Below are positions 39,182-49,142 of a DNA stretch of 64,000 nucleotides, in pieces. The DNA is from Arthrobacter sp. Soc17.1.1.1 (GTDB lineage: Bacteria; Actinomycetota; Actinomycetes; Actinomycetales; Micrococcaceae). Each line of letters opens with the position of its first letter. Within the stretch, counting starts at the first letter, position 1. The DNA is taken from positions 2,108,001 through 2,172,000 of the forward strand of contig NZ_JBAJII010000001.1 of the NCBI RefSeq assembly GCF_036867195.1, in the 5' to 3' direction. Made by a program: the position numbers and the translations under genes. The notes below the pieces were generated by a model that saw only the letters and a list, made by a program, of their open reading frames with translations, ran no database searches and was not told where the DNA came from.

Positions 39182-40276
39182 TCAGGAGGCGATCTCCTGG
39201 TACGCGGCGAACAGGAGCGAGGTGTCGGGGACCTCGAGCATGCCGGGCCGGCCGATGCCGTCGAGCACGACGAAGCGGAGCAGGTCGCCGCGGGACTTCT
39301 TGTCGCGGCGCATGCCGTCGAGCAGGGAGGCCCACCGGTCCCGGCGGTACGTGACGGGCAGGCCGAGCGACTCGAGGACCGTCCGGTGGCGGTCCGCGTC
39401 GGCGTCGTCGAGGCGCCCGACCATGCGGGAGAGCTCGGCGGCGAACACGAGGCCGACGGAGACGGCCGCCCCGTGCCGCCACGAGTACCGTTCGGCGAGC
39501 TCGATCGCGTGCCCGAGCGTGTGCCCGTAGTTGAGGTACTCGCGGCGGCCCGCTTCGCGCAGGTCCTCGGAGACGATGTCGGCCTTCACGCGGATGGCGC
39601 GCTCCACGAGGTCCCGCAGCACGGCGGACGTGCCGTCGGTCGCGGCGTCGGTGTCCTGCTCGATGATTTCGAGGATGGCGGGGTCGGCGATGAAGCCGCA
39701 CTTGACCACCTCGGCGAGCCCGGTGACGAGCTCGTTCTTCGGCAGCGTGGCCAGTGCGTCGAGATCGGCGAGCACGGCGGCGGGCGGGTGGAAGGAGCCC
39801 ACGAGGTTCTTCCCCTCGGCCGTGTTGATGCCGGTCTTGCCGCCCACGGCGGCGTCGACCATGGCGAGGAGGCTCGTGGGCAGGTGCACCACCCGGACGC
39901 CGCGGAGCCAGGTCGCCGCGACGAAGCCCCCGAGGTCGGTCACGGCCCCGCCGCCGACCGTGACGACGGCGTCGGAGCGGGTGAAGTCGTTCTGGCCGAG
40001 GACCTGCCAGCAGAACGCGGCCACCTGGATGTGCTTGCCCTCCTCGGCATCGGGGATCTCCGCCGTGACGGCCGTGAAGCCCGCATCGGCGAGCTCGGCG
40101 CGGACGGTGTCCCCGGTGGCGCGCAGGGCCCGCGGGTGGATGACCAGCACGCGGCGCACGCGTTCGCCGAGGATCGCGGGGAGCCGGCCGAGCAGTCCCC
40201 GGCCCACGACGACGTCGTAGCCGCCCTCGGCGGCGCTGCCGGTCACCGGGATGATGGTTGGTTCGTCAGTCGCCAT
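39182..40276 (-). CDS. aroB: 3-dehydroquinate synthase
   Basis: A 364-residue NAD+- and metal-dependent enzyme converting DAHP to 3-dehydroquinate in the shikimate pathway. The nucleotide and phosphate region [38 protein letters not shown], and the metal His residues in [16 protein letters not shown] and [10 protein letters not shown] are all present. Its start lies inside the 3' end of aroK (11-nt overlap), next to the aroK repeat. efp follows after 146 nt. Confidence 0.97.
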   Translation of the reverse strand: MATDEPTIIPVTGSAAEGGYDVVVGRGLLGRLPAILGERVRRVLVIHPRALRATGDTVRAELADAGFTAVTAEIPDAEEGKHIQVAAFCWQVLGQNDFTRSDAVVTVGGGAVTDLGGFVAATWLRGVRVVHLPTSLLAMVDAAVGGKTGINTAEGKNLVGSFHPPAAVLADLDALATLPKNELVTGLAEVVKCGFIADPAILEIIEQDTDAATDGTSAVLRDLVERAIRVKADIVSEDLREAGRREYLNYGHTLGHAIELAERYSWRHGAAVSVGLVFAAELSRMVGRLDDADADRHRTVLESLGLPVTYRRDRWASLLDGMRRDKKSRGDLLRFVVLDGIGRPGMLEVPDTSLLFAAYQEIAS

Positions 40277-40877
40277 GGGGGTCGGTTCCGCTCTCGTCGT
40301 TCGGGGTGTCGTTCGGGGTGTCGTTCAGGGTGTCGTTCAGGAGGTCGTTCGGGCTGCTGTTCTGGGTGTCGTTCCCGGCCAGGGCGCGCAGCACCGCGTC
40401 GGCAGCCGCCGCCACGGTGAGGCCGCGGGTGTCGACGACGGCGGTCGCCACCGCTGCGTACACCGGCCGCCGCGCGTCGTACAGTTCCTGCCACCGCTCG
40501 GCGGGCCGGCCCGCCAGCAGCGGCCGTCCCGTGTCCGCCCTGATGCGCGGCAGCACGGTCGCGAGGTCGGTGTCCAGGAAGACCACGACGGCGTCCGCCA
40601 GGAGCGCGCGGGTGCCGGGATGGAGCACGGCTCCCCCGCCCAGGGAGACCACGACGCCGTCCGCGGCGAGGGCCTCGCCCACCACCTCCGCCTCGAGGGC
40701 GCGGAACGCCTGTTCCCCGCCGCGGGCGAAGATCGCGGGGATGCTCCCGTGCCGCTCGGCGATGACGCGGTCCGTGTCGACGAAGCGTGCGTCCGTGCGC
40801 CGCGCGAGGGTGCGGCCGACGGCGGACTTGCCCACGGCCATCGGGCCCACGAGCACCACCCGGCGGTTGCCCGGCAT
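40266..40877 (-). CDS. aroK: Shikimate kinase with repeat-encoded tail
   Basis: A 203-residue kinase phosphorylating shikimate. The P-loop is [15 protein letters not shown], shikimate-binding [13 protein letters not shown] and the GGGAV loop follow, and [12 protein letters not shown] is the lid. The family is normally about 170 residues. Here the last 35 residues are a repetitive Asn-Asp-Thr-Pro tail ([15 protein letters not shown]) from a 12-nt tandem repeat, outside the enzyme fold. The start shares a base with the aroC stop, and the tail region overlaps the aroB start. Confidence 0.94.
   Translation of the reverse strand: MPGNRRVVLVGPMAVGKSAVGRTLARRTDARFVDTDRVIAERHGSIPAIFARGGEQAFRALEAEVVGEALAADGVVVSLGGGAVLHPGTRALLADAVVVFLDTDLATVLPRIRADTGRPLLAGRPAERWQELYDARRPVYAAVATAVVDTRGLTVAAAADAVLRALAGNDTQNSSPNDLLNDTLNDTPNDTPNDESGTDPHGD
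40297..40376 (-). repeat. 12-nt tandem repeat, about seven units, in the aroK tail
   Basis: Units tcgttcggggtg and close variants run from 40297 to 40376; the first two are identical and the rest differ by one to four bases. On the coding strand they give Asn-Asp-Thr-Pro-like units. The array ends about 20 nt from the aroB start codon. Confidence 0.88.
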
Positions 40878-42085
40878 CAGACTCCGGCGGAGTCCAGGAA
40901 CTCCGGGATGCTCTCGAGGTAGCCGCGCAGGTTGCGGGCCGTCTCGGCGAGGGAGTCGCCGCCGAACTTCTCGGTGACGGCCTCGGCGAGCACCAGCGCC
41001 GTCATGGCCTCGGCGACCACGCCGGCCGCGGGGACCGCGCACACGTCCGAGCGCTGGTGGTGGGCGCGGGCCGCGGCGCCGGTGCTGACGTCGATGGTGC
41101 GCAGGGCGCGGGGCACCGTGGCGATCGGCTTCATCGCGGCGCGGACGCGCAGGGCGTCGCCGATGCTCATGCCGCCCTCGATGCCGCCGGCGCGGTTGGA
41201 GAGGCGGACGATCTTGCCGTCGTCGTTCCGGACGATCTCGTCGTGGGCGGCGGTGCCGCGGCGTGCGGCCGTGAGGAAGCCGTCGCCGACCTCCACGCCC
41301 TTGATAGCCTGGATCCCCATGAGGGCCGCTGCGAGGCGGGAGTCGAGCCTGCGGTCCCAGTGGACGTAGCTGCCGAGTCCCGGCGGGAGCCCGTAGGCGA
41401 CCACCTCGACGACGCCGCCGAGCGTCTCGCCCTCCTTGTGGGCGGCGTCGACCTCCGCGACCATGGCGTCGGAGGTGTCCCGGTCGAAGCAGCGCAGCGG
41501 ATCCGTGTCGAGGGCGATCACGTCGCTCGGCACCGGCAGGGGCGCGTCCTCGGGCACGGAGACGGAACCGATCGACACCGTGTGGCTGACGAGGTGGATG
41601 CCGAGCCCGGCGAGGAACCGGGCGGCCACGGTCCCGAGCGCCACGCGGGTGGCGGTCTCGCGGGCGCTGGCCCGCTCGAGGACCGGGCGGGCCTCGTCGA
41701 AGCCGTACTTCTGCATGCCGGTGAAGTCGGCGTGCCCGGGCCGGGGCCGGGTGAGGGGGGCGTTGCGCGCCGAGGCGGCGAGCTCCGCGGCGTCCTCGTC
41801 CTCGAGGGGGTCGGACGCCATGATCTTCTCCCACTTGGGCCACTCGGTGTTGGCGACCTCGATGGCCACGGGCCCGCCCTGCGTGATCCCGTGGCGGACG
41901 CCGCCGAGGATGCGCACCTGGTCCTGTTCGAACTTCATGCGGGCGCCGCGGCCGTAGCCGAGGCGGCGGCGGGCGAGGGCCTCCTGCACGTCGAGGCTCG
42001 TGACGGCGACGCCCGCGGGCATCCCCTCGATGATGCCGACCACGGAGGGGCCGTGGGATTCTCCTGCCGTCAACCAACGCAACAT
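40877..42085 (-). CDS. aroC: Chorismate synthase
   Basis: A 402-residue FMN-dependent enzyme making chorismate from EPSP. Signatures: [62 protein letters not shown], and [17 protein letters not shown]. The ATG at 42085 gives the typical MLRW start with GGAA just upstream; in-frame starts at 42094 (ATG) and 42112 (GTG) would add 3 or 9 residues. It follows aroE after 32 nt and leads into aroK. Confidence 0.96.
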   Translation of the reverse strand: MLRWLTAGESHGPSVVGIIEGMPAGVAVTSLDVQEALARRRLGYGRGARMKFEQDQVRILGGVRHGITQGGPVAIEVANTEWPKWEKIMASDPLEDEDAAELAASARNAPLTRPRPGHADFTGMQKYGFDEARPVLERASARETATRVALGTVAARFLAGLGIHLVSHTVSIGSVSVPEDAPLPVPSDVIALDTDPLRCFDRDTSDAMVAEVDAAHKEGETLGGVVEVVAYGLPPGLGSYVHWDRRLDSRLAAALMGIQAIKGVEVGDGFLTAARRGTAAHDEIVRNDDGKIVRLSNRAGGIEGGMSIGDALRVRAAMKPIATVPRALRTIDVSTGAAARAHHQRSDVCAVPAAGVVAEAMTALVLAEAVTEKFGGDSLAETARNLRGYLESIPEFLDSAGV

Positions 42086-42117
42086 GGTTTCCATACTGCC
42101 ATGCGGGGGCACGCGGA

Positions 42118-43005
42118 TCAGCGCCGCGCTACCCCTACCGCGTCACACATCACATCGAGGACGGCTGCGCGTCCCTCGGCGGTGTCGGGGAAGGCGTCGG
42201 GGAAGAACAGTCGCACCTGCTCCACGGCCTGGTGGAGCAGCATGTCGAGGCCCGGCACGATCCGCCCGCCGGCACGCTGCCACGCCGATGCGAGGGCGCT
42301 GGGCCACGGGTCGTAGGCGACGTCGAGCAGGATCCCCCCGGTGCGGAATCCCGGGTCCGCCAGGAGGGCGGCCAGGGGGTCGGCCGCCCGGGGAGGGAGC
42401 GTGGAGACGACGACGCCGGCCTTTGTCACCGCGTCGGCGGCATCCGACCACGGCAGCAGCACGACGTCGATGCCGAGCGCAGCGCCGAGGCGCAGGAGGT
42501 CGGCCGCGGCCTCGGGCCGCCGGACCGCCACACGGACGTCGGAGGCGCCGAGCCGGGCGAGACCGGCGACGGCGGCCGCCGCGGTGCCGCCCCCACCGAG
42601 GATGACGGGGGTGTCCGGATCCTGCACCCCGGCGGCGGCCAGCGCGTTCGCCACGCCGACGACGTCGGTGTTGTGCCCGGTGAGGTGGCCACCGGTGTCG
42701 CCCGCGGCGGGATCGACCACCACGGTGTTGACCACGCCGAGCACGGCGGCGGGTTCCGTCACGACGTCCACGATCCGCGCCACGCCGCCCTTGAGGGGCA
42801 TGGTCACCGACAGGCCGCGCCAGCCGGGCGTGGTCCTCACGCCGGCGATGAACGCGCCGAGCTCCGGCTCAGGTACGTCGATCGACGTGTACGAGCACCC
42901 GATGCCGAGCATCCGGTAGGCGGCCGCGTGCAGCAGCGGGGACTTCGAGTGCCCGATGGGCGAGCCGATCACGGCGGCCCGGGACTGCGCCGCCGGAACC
43001 GTCAC
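42118..43005 (-). CDS. aroE: Shikimate dehydrogenase
   Basis: A 295-residue oxidoreductase reducing 3-dehydroshikimate. The substrate domain shows [18 protein letters not shown] and [10 protein letters not shown] (the catalytic Lys), [11 protein letters not shown] and the [13 protein letters not shown] motif; the Rossmann loop is [20 protein letters not shown] with NADP-type VRRPEAA. Starts with GTG 12 nt after mltG and precedes aroC, so the shikimate genes are attached to the alaS operon. Confidence 0.93.
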   Translation of the reverse strand: MTVPAAQSRAAVIGSPIGHSKSPLLHAAAYRMLGIGCSYTSIDVPEPELGAFIAGVRTTPGWRGLSVTMPLKGGVARIVDVVTEPAAVLGVVNTVVVDPAAGDTGGHLTGHNTDVVGVANALAAAGVQDPDTPVILGGGGTAAAAVAGLARLGASDVRVAVRRPEAAADLLRLGAALGIDVVLLPWSDAADAVTKAGVVVSTLPPRAADPLAALLADPGFRTGGILLDVAYDPWPSALASAWQRAGGRIVPGLDMLLHQAVEQVRLFFPDAFPDTAEGRAAVLDVMCDAVGVARR

Positions 43006-43016
43006 CTAGCTGCCAC

Positions 43017-44237
43017 CTACTCGCACCGTCCGGGGTGGTCGGTGCACCAGGCGAGGTACTCGTCGACGTACTGCAGGTGCTCCGCATACGTCTCGGAGAA
43101 CTTCGTCTCGCCGGTGTCGAGATCCACCGTCACCCAGAAGTAGAAGGGCACGTCCGCCGGGTTGACCGTCGCGTCGATGGCCTCGTCGCCGGGCGAGCCG
43201 ATGGGGCCCTTCGGCAGGCCGGGGTTCGCGTAGGTGTTGTACGGGTTGGAGGTGTCCTGCTTTTCCTCGTCCGTGAGCTGGTAGCTGCGCTTGCCGAGAC
43301 CGTAGGTCACGGAGGCGTCGGACTGGATGAAGCCGCTGGTCTCGGTGTTGCCCGGGGTGAGCCGGTTGTTGATCGCACCCGCCACCGTGGCGTAGTCCCC
43401 CTGCTGGGCCTCGGCCTGCACGATGCTCGCGATGGTGAGGATCCTGTACTGCTCCGACGGGTCGGTCACGCCGTCCTGGGCGAGGCGGTCGGTGGTCGCC
43501 TTGACCATCTCGGTGATGATGTCGGTGGCGGTCGCCTCGATGTCGAACCGGTACTCCCCCGGGTGCAGGTAGCCCTCGAGCGAGAGTGCCTGCTGCGGGA
43601 GGCCGAACTGCGTGGGGTTCGCGGCGAGGGCGTCGAACTCGGTGCGCGGGATGCCGGTGGAGGTGCTGAGGATGTCGAAGACCTCGCCCTGGCGCAGGTC
43701 GCGCGCCACGGCGGCGTAGGACACGATCGAGGGGTCCTCGCCGAGGAGCGCCTCGGCCGCGTCGGCGGCGGGCATCTGGAGGCGCATCTCGTACTCGCCG
43801 GGCTGGACCTCGCGGCCGTCGGAGATCGCCGCGAGGGCCTCCATGAAGGTGGCGGAGTCGGCGACGATGTCGGCGCTCTCGAGCCCGTTGCCGATCGCGA
43901 GGGCACCGGCGCCCTCGGCGACGGAGAACACGGTCTCCTCACCTCCCGGACCGGCGTAGTCGGTGACGTCGTTCAGGCCGAGCATGTCGCGCAGCATGAG
44001 TGCCACGCCGTAGACGGTGCCCGCGAAGAGCATGAGGACCACGAGCATCACGACGGTGCGGCGCAGGCGCCTGCGCCGCTTGGCCTTCGACGGCTGGGGG
44101 CGGCGGCCGCGGCGGGGCGTGTCCTGGTCCGCGAAGAACTGCTCCACGGGCTCGGGGTGCGCGTAGCCGTCGTCGTAGGCGGGGTTCCGTCCGTCGGATC
44201 CGGAGGCGGCAGGGGAATGGCGGGTGTGGTTGTTCAC
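43017..44237 (-). CDS. mltG: Endolytic murein transglycosylase MltG
   Basis: A 406-residue membrane protein that cuts nascent peptidoglycan glycan chains. An Arg-rich cytosolic stretch (KAKRRRRLRR) precedes one membrane helix at about residues 61-82, followed by a LysM-like part and the YceG catalytic domain with ILTIASIVQAEAQQ (the family's IVExE region, with the second Glu kept), AGAINNRL and YNTYANPGLPKGPIGSPG. Overlaps ruvX by 4 nt. The order alaS-ruvX-mltG-aro is common in actinobacteria. Confidence 0.94.
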   Translation of the reverse strand: MNNHTRHSPAASGSDGRNPAYDDGYAHPEPVEQFFADQDTPRRGRRPQPSKAKRRRRLRRTVVMLVVLMLFAGTVYGVALMLRDMLGLNDVTDYAGPGGEETVFSVAEGAGALAIGNGLESADIVADSATFMEALAAISDGREVQPGEYEMRLQMPAADAAEALLGEDPSIVSYAAVARDLRQGEVFDILSTSTGIPRTEFDALAANPTQFGLPQQALSLEGYLHPGEYRFDIEATATDIITEMVKATTDRLAQDGVTDPSEQYRILTIASIVQAEAQQGDYATVAGAINNRLTPGNTETSGFIQSDASVTYGLGKRSYQLTDEEKQDTSNPYNTYANPGLPKGPIGSPGDEAIDATVNPADVPFYFWVTVDLDTGETKFSETYAEHLQYVDEYLAWCTDHPGRCE

Positions 44238-44854
44238 GACTCCGGATCCCTCCTGCTGGATGAACTGTCCTTGATAACCGGCTCCTCTGTAGGGGTCAGC
44301 AATGGGCTCTGGGCGCCCTCTGCATCACGCACAGGAACCGGATCCCCCACGTCCCGTCCGCGTGAACGTTGCGTGTCGATGGCATGCTGGAGAATTTCGA
44401 CAGCTGCCACCTGATCGACAACCTTACGATGCTCGCGGCTGCTCAGACCAGCCGCGTGCAGCGAGCGGTGGGCCGACACGGTGCTCAGCCGCTCGTCCAC
44501 CAAGCGTACCGGTACGGGCTGGGCCTGTCGCTGGAGTTCCTCGACGACCAGCGCCGCGTACGTCCTGGCCATCTCGGCCGAGGCGCCCTCCCGCCCGCTG
44601 AGGTTCTTCGGGAGCCCGATGATGATCTGCACCACCCCGCGCTCCACGGCCTCGTTCACGAGGATCCTCACGTCGGTGTTCCGGCGTGCGTCACGCTTGA
44701 GGGTGCGGATGGGGGTGGCGAGCAGCCCGTCCCGGTCGCAGCCTGCGAGGCCCACCCGGACCTGCCCCACGTCGACGCCGAGTTTCGGCCCGTGGGGGTA
44801 GGGGGCGGACCCGCTCGTACCGGGGTCCGCTCCCCTGCCGTCGCCGGCCGTCAC
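44234..44854 (-). CDS. ruvX: RuvX/YqgF-type Holliday junction resolvase or RNase
   Basis: A 206-residue RNase H-fold nuclease. Core motifs: LGVDVGQVRVGLAGCD (first catalytic Asp), IIIGLPKNLSGREG, LVDERLSTVSAHR (Glu) and VDQVAAVEIL (last Asp). Relatives process 16S rRNA ends or Holliday junctions. N- and C-terminal extensions of about 25 and 35 residues are disordered and longer than usual. Starts 5 nt after the alaS stop with GTG and overlaps mltG. Confidence 0.9.
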   Translation of the reverse strand: MTAGDGRGADPGTSGSAPYPHGPKLGVDVGQVRVGLAGCDRDGLLATPIRTLKRDARRNTDVRILVNEAVERGVVQIIIGLPKNLSGREGASAEMARTYAALVVEELQRQAQPVPVRLVDERLSTVSAHRSLHAAGLSSREHRKVVDQVAAVEILQHAIDTQRSRGRDVGDPVPVRDAEGAQSPLLTPTEEPVIKDSSSSRRDPES

Positions 44855-44859
44855 GGCGG

Positions 44860-47538
44860 TCAGCGTTCCGCCACGGCAGTGCGGATGGCGGTGAGCGCGT
44901 CGGGGATGCGCGAGGCGTCCGAGCCGCCGCCCTGTGCGACGTCGTCCTTGCCTCCGCCGCCGCCGCCGAGGATCTTCGCCGCGGTGCGGACCAGCGCCCC
45001 GGCCTTCACGCCGGCCGCGCGGGCTGCCTCGTTGGTCGCGACGAGCACGAGCGGGCGATCCTGTGAGACGGCCGTCGCCGCGACGACGGCGGCCTCCGAG
45101 CCGAGACGGCCGCGCAGGTCGAGGACGAGCGTGCGCAGGTCGTCGGCGCCGCCGACCTCCCCGGCGTCGTGCGCGATGAGGCGCACGCCGTCGACGTCCA
45201 CCGCCGTGTCGACGAGCGACCCGGCGGCGACGGCGAGCTGCTCCCGGCGGAGCCGCTCGAGGTCCCGCTCTGCGGTCTTGAGCTTGGCCAGGGTCGCGGA
45301 GATCCGTTCGGGCAGCTGCGCGGACGGCACCTTCAGCATGTCGGACAGCTCCGAGACCAGGGCGCGTTCGGCGGCGAGGTGCCGGAACGCGTCCAGGCCC
45401 ACGAGGGCCTCGACGCGCCGGTTGCCGGAGCCGACCGACTGCTCGCCGAGCAGCGTGAGGCTGCCGATGAGCGACGTGGACGCCACGTGCGTGCCTCCGC
45501 AGAGCTCCCGCGAGAAGTCGGCGTTCATCTCGACCACGCGGACGGTGTCTCCGTACGCCTCGCCGAAGAGGGCCGTCGCCCCGAGTGCCTTCGCGTCGGC
45601 GAGGGGCATGATCTTCGTCTCGACCTCGTAGTTGTTGCGGATCGCGATGTTGGAGACCTCCTCGATCTCCGAGCGCGCCGCGGCGCTGATGCCCTCGCCC
45701 CAGGAGAAGTCGAAGCGGAGGTATCCGGCCTTGTTGAAGGATCCGCGCTGCAGGGCCTCGGGGCCGAGGATCTCGTGGAGGGCGGCGTGGACGATGTGCG
45801 TGCCCGAGTGGGCCTGCTCCCCCGCGTGCCGGCGCTGCCGGTCGACGGCGGCGGTCACCGTGGCGCCCTGCACCACCTCGCCCTCGCGGACGACGGCGCG
45901 GTGCACGCTGAGGCCCTTGATGGGCCGCTGCACGTCGAGGACCTCGACGGTGAAGCCGTCGCCGGTGATGAGCCCGACGTCGGCGGCCTGGCCGCCCGCC
46001 TCCGCGTAGAAGGGGGTCTGGTCGAGGACGAGCTCGATCTCGTCGCCCTGGAGGGCGCTGGGGATCGACTGCCCCTTGGTGAGCAGGCCGAGGATGGTCG
46101 CCTCGGAGGTGAGCTCGTCGTAGCCCGTGAACACGGTCTGGCCGCGGCCGAGCAGCTCGGTGAAGACCGACAGGTCGGCGTGGCCGGCCTTCTTGCCGCG
46201 GGCGTCGGCCTGGGCGCGCTGACGCTGCTCGAGCATCAGGGAGCGGAAGCCCTCGGCGTCGACGGCGAGACCCGCCTCCTCCGCCATCTCGAGGGTCAGG
46301 TCGATCGGGAAGCCGTAGGTGTCGTGGAGGGTGAAGGCATCCTGGCCGGAGAGCGGCCGCTCCTCGGCGAGGGACTCGCGGACGGCTTCCTCGAGCCGTG
46401 CGGTGCCCGAGGCGATGGTGCGCAGGAACGCCTTCTCCTCGGCGTAGGCGATGCGGCTGATGCGCTCGAAGTCCTGCTCGACCTCGGGGTAGACGCCCTT
46501 CATTGCGTCGCGTGACGCGGGGAGCAGTTCCGGCAGGCAGGCCTTCTCGACGCCGAGCAGGCGCATGGCGCGGACGGCCCGGCGGATGAGGCGGCGCAGC
46601 ACGTAGCCGCGACCCTCGTTGGACGGGGTCACGCCGTCGGCGATGAGCATCAGGGAGGAGCGGATGTGGTCGGCGACCACGCGCATGCGGACGTCATCCG
46701 TGTGGTGCGGGTCGTCGGGCGACTCGGCGCTGGTGTAGGTCTTCCCGCTGAGCGCCGCGGCCCGGTCCAGGACGGGACGTACCTGGTCCGTCTCGTACAT
46801 GTTCTCGACGCCCTGAAGGATCATGGCGAGCCGCTCGAGCCCGAGGCCGGTGTCGATGTTCTTCTTCGGCAGCTCGCCCAGGATCTCGAAGTCGTCCTTG
46901 CCGGTGCCCTCGCCGCGCTGGTACTGCATGAAGACGAGGTTCCAGATCTCCACGTACCGGGTATCGTCCGCCTCGGGGCCGCCGTCGACGCCGTAGGAGG
47001 GGCCGCGGTCGTAGAAGATCTCCGAGCAGGGGCCGGCCGGGCCGGGCTGGCCCGTGGACCAGTAGTTGTCCTTCTTGCCCATCTTCTGGATGCGCTCGGC
47101 GGGGACGCCGATGCTGTCGCGCCAGATCTGCAGGGCTTCCTCGTCCTCGTGGTAGACGGTGATCCACAGGCGCTCCGCGGGCAGGCCGAAGCCGCCGTCG
47201 GCCACGTCGCTGGTGAGGAGGTCCCAGGCCATGCGGATGGCCTCGGCCTTGAAGTAGTCGCCGAAGGAGAAGTTGCCGCACATCTGGAAGAACGTGCCGT
47301 GGCGGGCGGTCTTGCCGACCTCCTCGATGTCACCCGTGCGGATGCACTTCTGGACGCTCGTGGCCCGGGCGTAGGGAGCTACCTCACGCGCGGTCAGGTA
47401 CGGGATGAAGGGCACCATCCCGGCGACCGTGAACAGCAGCGACGGGTCGGAGGAGATGAGCGACGCGGAGGGCACGACGGTGTGCCCGTTCTTCTCGAAG
47501 TAGCCGAGCCAGCGGCTGGCGATCTCGTGGGACTTCAT
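44860..47538 (-). CDS. alaS: Alanyl-tRNA synthetase
   Basis: An 892-residue class II synthetase. The catalytic core has SDPSLLFTVAGMVPFIPYL and RHGTFFQMCGNFSFGDYFK, the editing domain shows HSGTHIVHAALHEILG and CGGTHVASTSLIG with the zinc ligands, and the C-Ala domain includes GGGGGGKDDVAQGGG at the end. The ATG at 47538 gives the classic MKSHEIASRWLGYF start with GGATCC-type leader; a longer frame to 47634 is unsupported. First gene of a long operon. Confidence 0.98.
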   Translation of the reverse strand: MKSHEIASRWLGYFEKNGHTVVPSASLISSDPSLLFTVAGMVPFIPYLTAREVAPYARATSVQKCIRTGDIEEVGKTARHGTFFQMCGNFSFGDYFKAEAIRMAWDLLTSDVADGGFGLPAERLWITVYHEDEEALQIWRDSIGVPAERIQKMGKKDNYWSTGQPGPAGPCSEIFYDRGPSYGVDGGPEADDTRYVEIWNLVFMQYQRGEGTGKDDFEILGELPKKNIDTGLGLERLAMILQGVENMYETDQVRPVLDRAAALSGKTYTSAESPDDPHHTDDVRMRVVADHIRSSLMLIADGVTPSNEGRGYVLRRLIRRAVRAMRLLGVEKACLPELLPASRDAMKGVYPEVEQDFERISRIAYAEEKAFLRTIASGTARLEEAVRESLAEERPLSGQDAFTLHDTYGFPIDLTLEMAEEAGLAVDAEGFRSLMLEQRQRAQADARGKKAGHADLSVFTELLGRGQTVFTGYDELTSEATILGLLTKGQSIPSALQGDEIELVLDQTPFYAEAGGQAADVGLITGDGFTVEVLDVQRPIKGLSVHRAVVREGEVVQGATVTAAVDRQRRHAGEQAHSGTHIVHAALHEILGPEALQRGSFNKAGYLRFDFSWGEGISAAARSEIEEVSNIAIRNNYEVETKIMPLADAKALGATALFGEAYGDTVRVVEMNADFSRELCGGTHVASTSLIGSLTLLGEQSVGSGNRRVEALVGLDAFRHLAAERALVSELSDMLKVPSAQLPERISATLAKLKTAERDLERLRREQLAVAAGSLVDTAVDVDGVRLIAHDAGEVGGADDLRTLVLDLRGRLGSEAAVVAATAVSQDRPLVLVATNEAARAAGVKAGALVRTAAKILGGGGGGKDDVAQGGGSDASRIPDALTAIRTAVAER

Positions 47539-47679
47539 GGGGGGATCCTTCAGGGTCGGGGCACGATGCTGCGGGGCACGGACGAATGCCGGGCCGCCTG
47601 GGCCGCCCGGGGCGGGACCGCGGGCGCCACGCATGCGGTCGGCACCTGCGGGATGCGGCGGCGGTCGGGCCGCCCGCGG

Positions 47680-47964
47680 CTAGCGGAGGGAGCGGCGGGA
47701 AGCGGGGGCGTCGTCGGCGCCGGGCGCACCCGGGGCAGCGGGCGCAGCGGGTGCCTCGACGCCGAGCGCGGCGCGGAGATCGTTCTCGCGCTCGCTCATG
47801 GCGGACCGGAGGGCGTCGGCGAAGTCGGCGATGCTGTCGCTGATCTGGCCGACGGCCCGGTTCAGGCCCTCGGGACCGAGGGTGGACTTCGCCTGCGACA
47901 CCTTGCGCACGGCGACGACGCCGATGGTGATGCCGGCGGCAAGCCAGAAGGCTCTTCTGATCAT
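47680..47964 (-). CDS. Small membrane-anchored hypothetical protein, 94 aa
   Basis: A single N-terminal membrane helix (FWLAAGITIGVVAVRK) is followed by an amphipathic helix (AVGQISDSIADFADALRSAM) and a Pro/Ala-rich tail. It is always found in this setting in related actinobacteria, after a DUF948 gene and before alaS, but has no known activity. Starts at ATG 24 nt after the DUF948 stop, so the two are probably co-transcribed. Confidence 0.75.
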   Translation of the reverse strand: MIRRAFWLAAGITIGVVAVRKVSQAKSTLGPEGLNRAVGQISDSIADFADALRSAMSERENDLRAALGVEAPAAPAAPGAPGADDAPASRRSLR

Positions 47965-47987
47965 CGTTCTCTCCGGTTCGTTGAGGG

Positions 47988-48362
47988 CTAGCGGCTGCGG
48001 CGGCGGCGCGCGGGGGACGTACGGCCGGCGAGGGCTGACCGGACGCCGTAGGAGAACGCAGACACCTTGATGAGCGGTGCTCCGATCGTGGCGGCGACCA
48101 GCGACGAGAGGGCGGAGATGTTGGCCGAGGCGTCCGACACGTTCGAGGTGATGCCGTCGACCGCCTTCAGCTGCTGGTGCGTGGTGTTCACGGTGCTCGT
48201 GACCTCCCCGATCAGCGGGGTGGTCTCATCGGTGACCGTGCGGATGGCCTTGCGCAGCTCGTCGAACACGCGACCGAGCTTCCAGATGGGCACGGCCAGC
48301 AGCAGGACCAGGACGGCGAACACGCCAGCAGCTATCAGGCCGGCTATATCTCCACCTGACAT
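47988..48362 (-). CDS. DUF948 membrane protein
   Basis: A 124-residue protein with one N-terminal membrane helix (IAGLIAAGVFAVLVLLLAVP) and a long amphipathic, partly coiled-coil region (VTDETTPLIGEVTSTVNTTH, AVDGITSNVSDASANISALS) that defines DUF948. A second hydrophobic patch (LVAATIGAPLIKVSAF) is near the end. These proteins are general-stress or envelope-linked in Firmicutes; here the role is unknown. Lies between rpsD and alaS. Confidence 0.85.
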   Translation of the reverse strand: MSGGDIAGLIAAGVFAVLVLLLAVPIWKLGRVFDELRKAIRTVTDETTPLIGEVTSTVNTTHQQLKAVDGITSNVSDASANISALSSLVAATIGAPLIKVSAFSYGVRSALAGRTSPARRRRSR

Positions 48363-48433
48363 GGGCGGTCTCCTTTACGCAGGGGCCGCCTCCGAGGGCG
48401 GGCACGGGAATTCTTGCTCTTAGTACCTTACAG

Positions 48434-48471
48434 AACGAAGAGCCCGTGGCGGGTGCCACGGGCTCTTCGTT
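48434..48471 (-). terminator. Strong hairpin terminator after rpsD
   Basis: A perfect 17-bp stem (48434-48450 with 48455-48471) around a 4-nt loop; it starts aacgaagagcccgtggc. It separates rpsD from the DUF948/alaS block on the minus strand. There is no long U tract, as often in high-GC bacteria. Confidence 0.8.
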
Positions 48472-48515
48472 CACTCGTCACGCTGTCCGGCGGACCGGTC
48501 CGCCGGATGGGAGGA

Positions 48516-49142
48516 CTAGCGTGCGTAGTACTCGACGACGAGCTGCTCTTCGCAGGTCACGGGGACCTCGGAGCGCTTCGGGCGACGCACGAGGCGTGCC
48601 TGGAGCTTGTCGAGCTGGACGTCCAGGTAGCCGGGGACGGCGGGAAGGACGTCGCGGTGCGCACCGGCGGCCGCAACCTGGAGCGGGACCATGGTCTCGC
48701 TGCGGCTGTGGACGTGGATGAGCTGGCCTTCGGAGACGCGGAACGACGGGCGATCCACGCGGGCGCCGTCGACCATGATGTGACGGTGCACGATGAGCTG
48801 GCGGGCCTGGGCGCTCGTGCGGGCGAAGCCGGCACGCAGCACGAGGGCGTCGAGACGCATCTCGAGCAGTTCGATCAGGTTCTCACCGGTGAGGCCTGCC
48901 GTGCGGCGGGCTTCCTCGAAGATCCGGGCCATCTGCGCTTCGCGGATGTTGTACTGGGCACGCAGACGCTGCTTCTCGCGCAGACGTACGGCGTAGTCGC
49001 TGTCCTGCTTGCGACGCGCGCGGCCGTGCTGGCCCGGCGCGTACGGCCGACGCTCGAGGTACTTCTCCGCCTTCGGGGTGAGGGCGATGCCGAGGGCCCG
49101 CGAGATGCGGACCTTCCGGCGGGCACGTGTGTTGTTAGCCAC
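48516..49142 (-). CDS. rpsD: 30S ribosomal protein S4
   Basis: A 208-residue primary rRNA-binding protein of the small subunit. The S4 RNA-binding domain is seen in LEMRLDALVLRAGFARTSAQ and ARQLIVHRHIMVDG. The N-terminus (NNTRARRKVRISRALGIALT, then APGQHGR) lacks the four-Cys zinc finger, so it is the C-minus form. Starts at GTG with AAAGG upstream. This copy stands alone, outside the usual rpsM-rpsK-rpoA cluster, with a long possible leader. Confidence 0.96.
   Translation of the reverse strand: MANNTRARRKVRISRALGIALTPKAEKYLERRPYAPGQHGRARRKQDSDYAVRLREKQRLRAQYNIREAQMARIFEEARRTAGLTGENLIELLEMRLDALVLRAGFARTSAQARQLIVHRHIMVDGARVDRPSFRVSEGQLIHVHSRSETMVPLQVAAAGAHRDVLPAVPGYLDVQLDKLQARLVRRPKRSEVPVTCEEQLVVEYYAR

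Noticed and set aside
40297..40376. Regular repeats that might be a CRISPR array
   Set aside because: Units are 12 nt, directly adjacent with no spacers, and lie in frame inside aroK.
45169..46515. A 448-codon plus-strand frame inside alaS
   Set aside because: Antisense to alaS with no ribosome site or domain; composition is a mirror of alaS codon bias.
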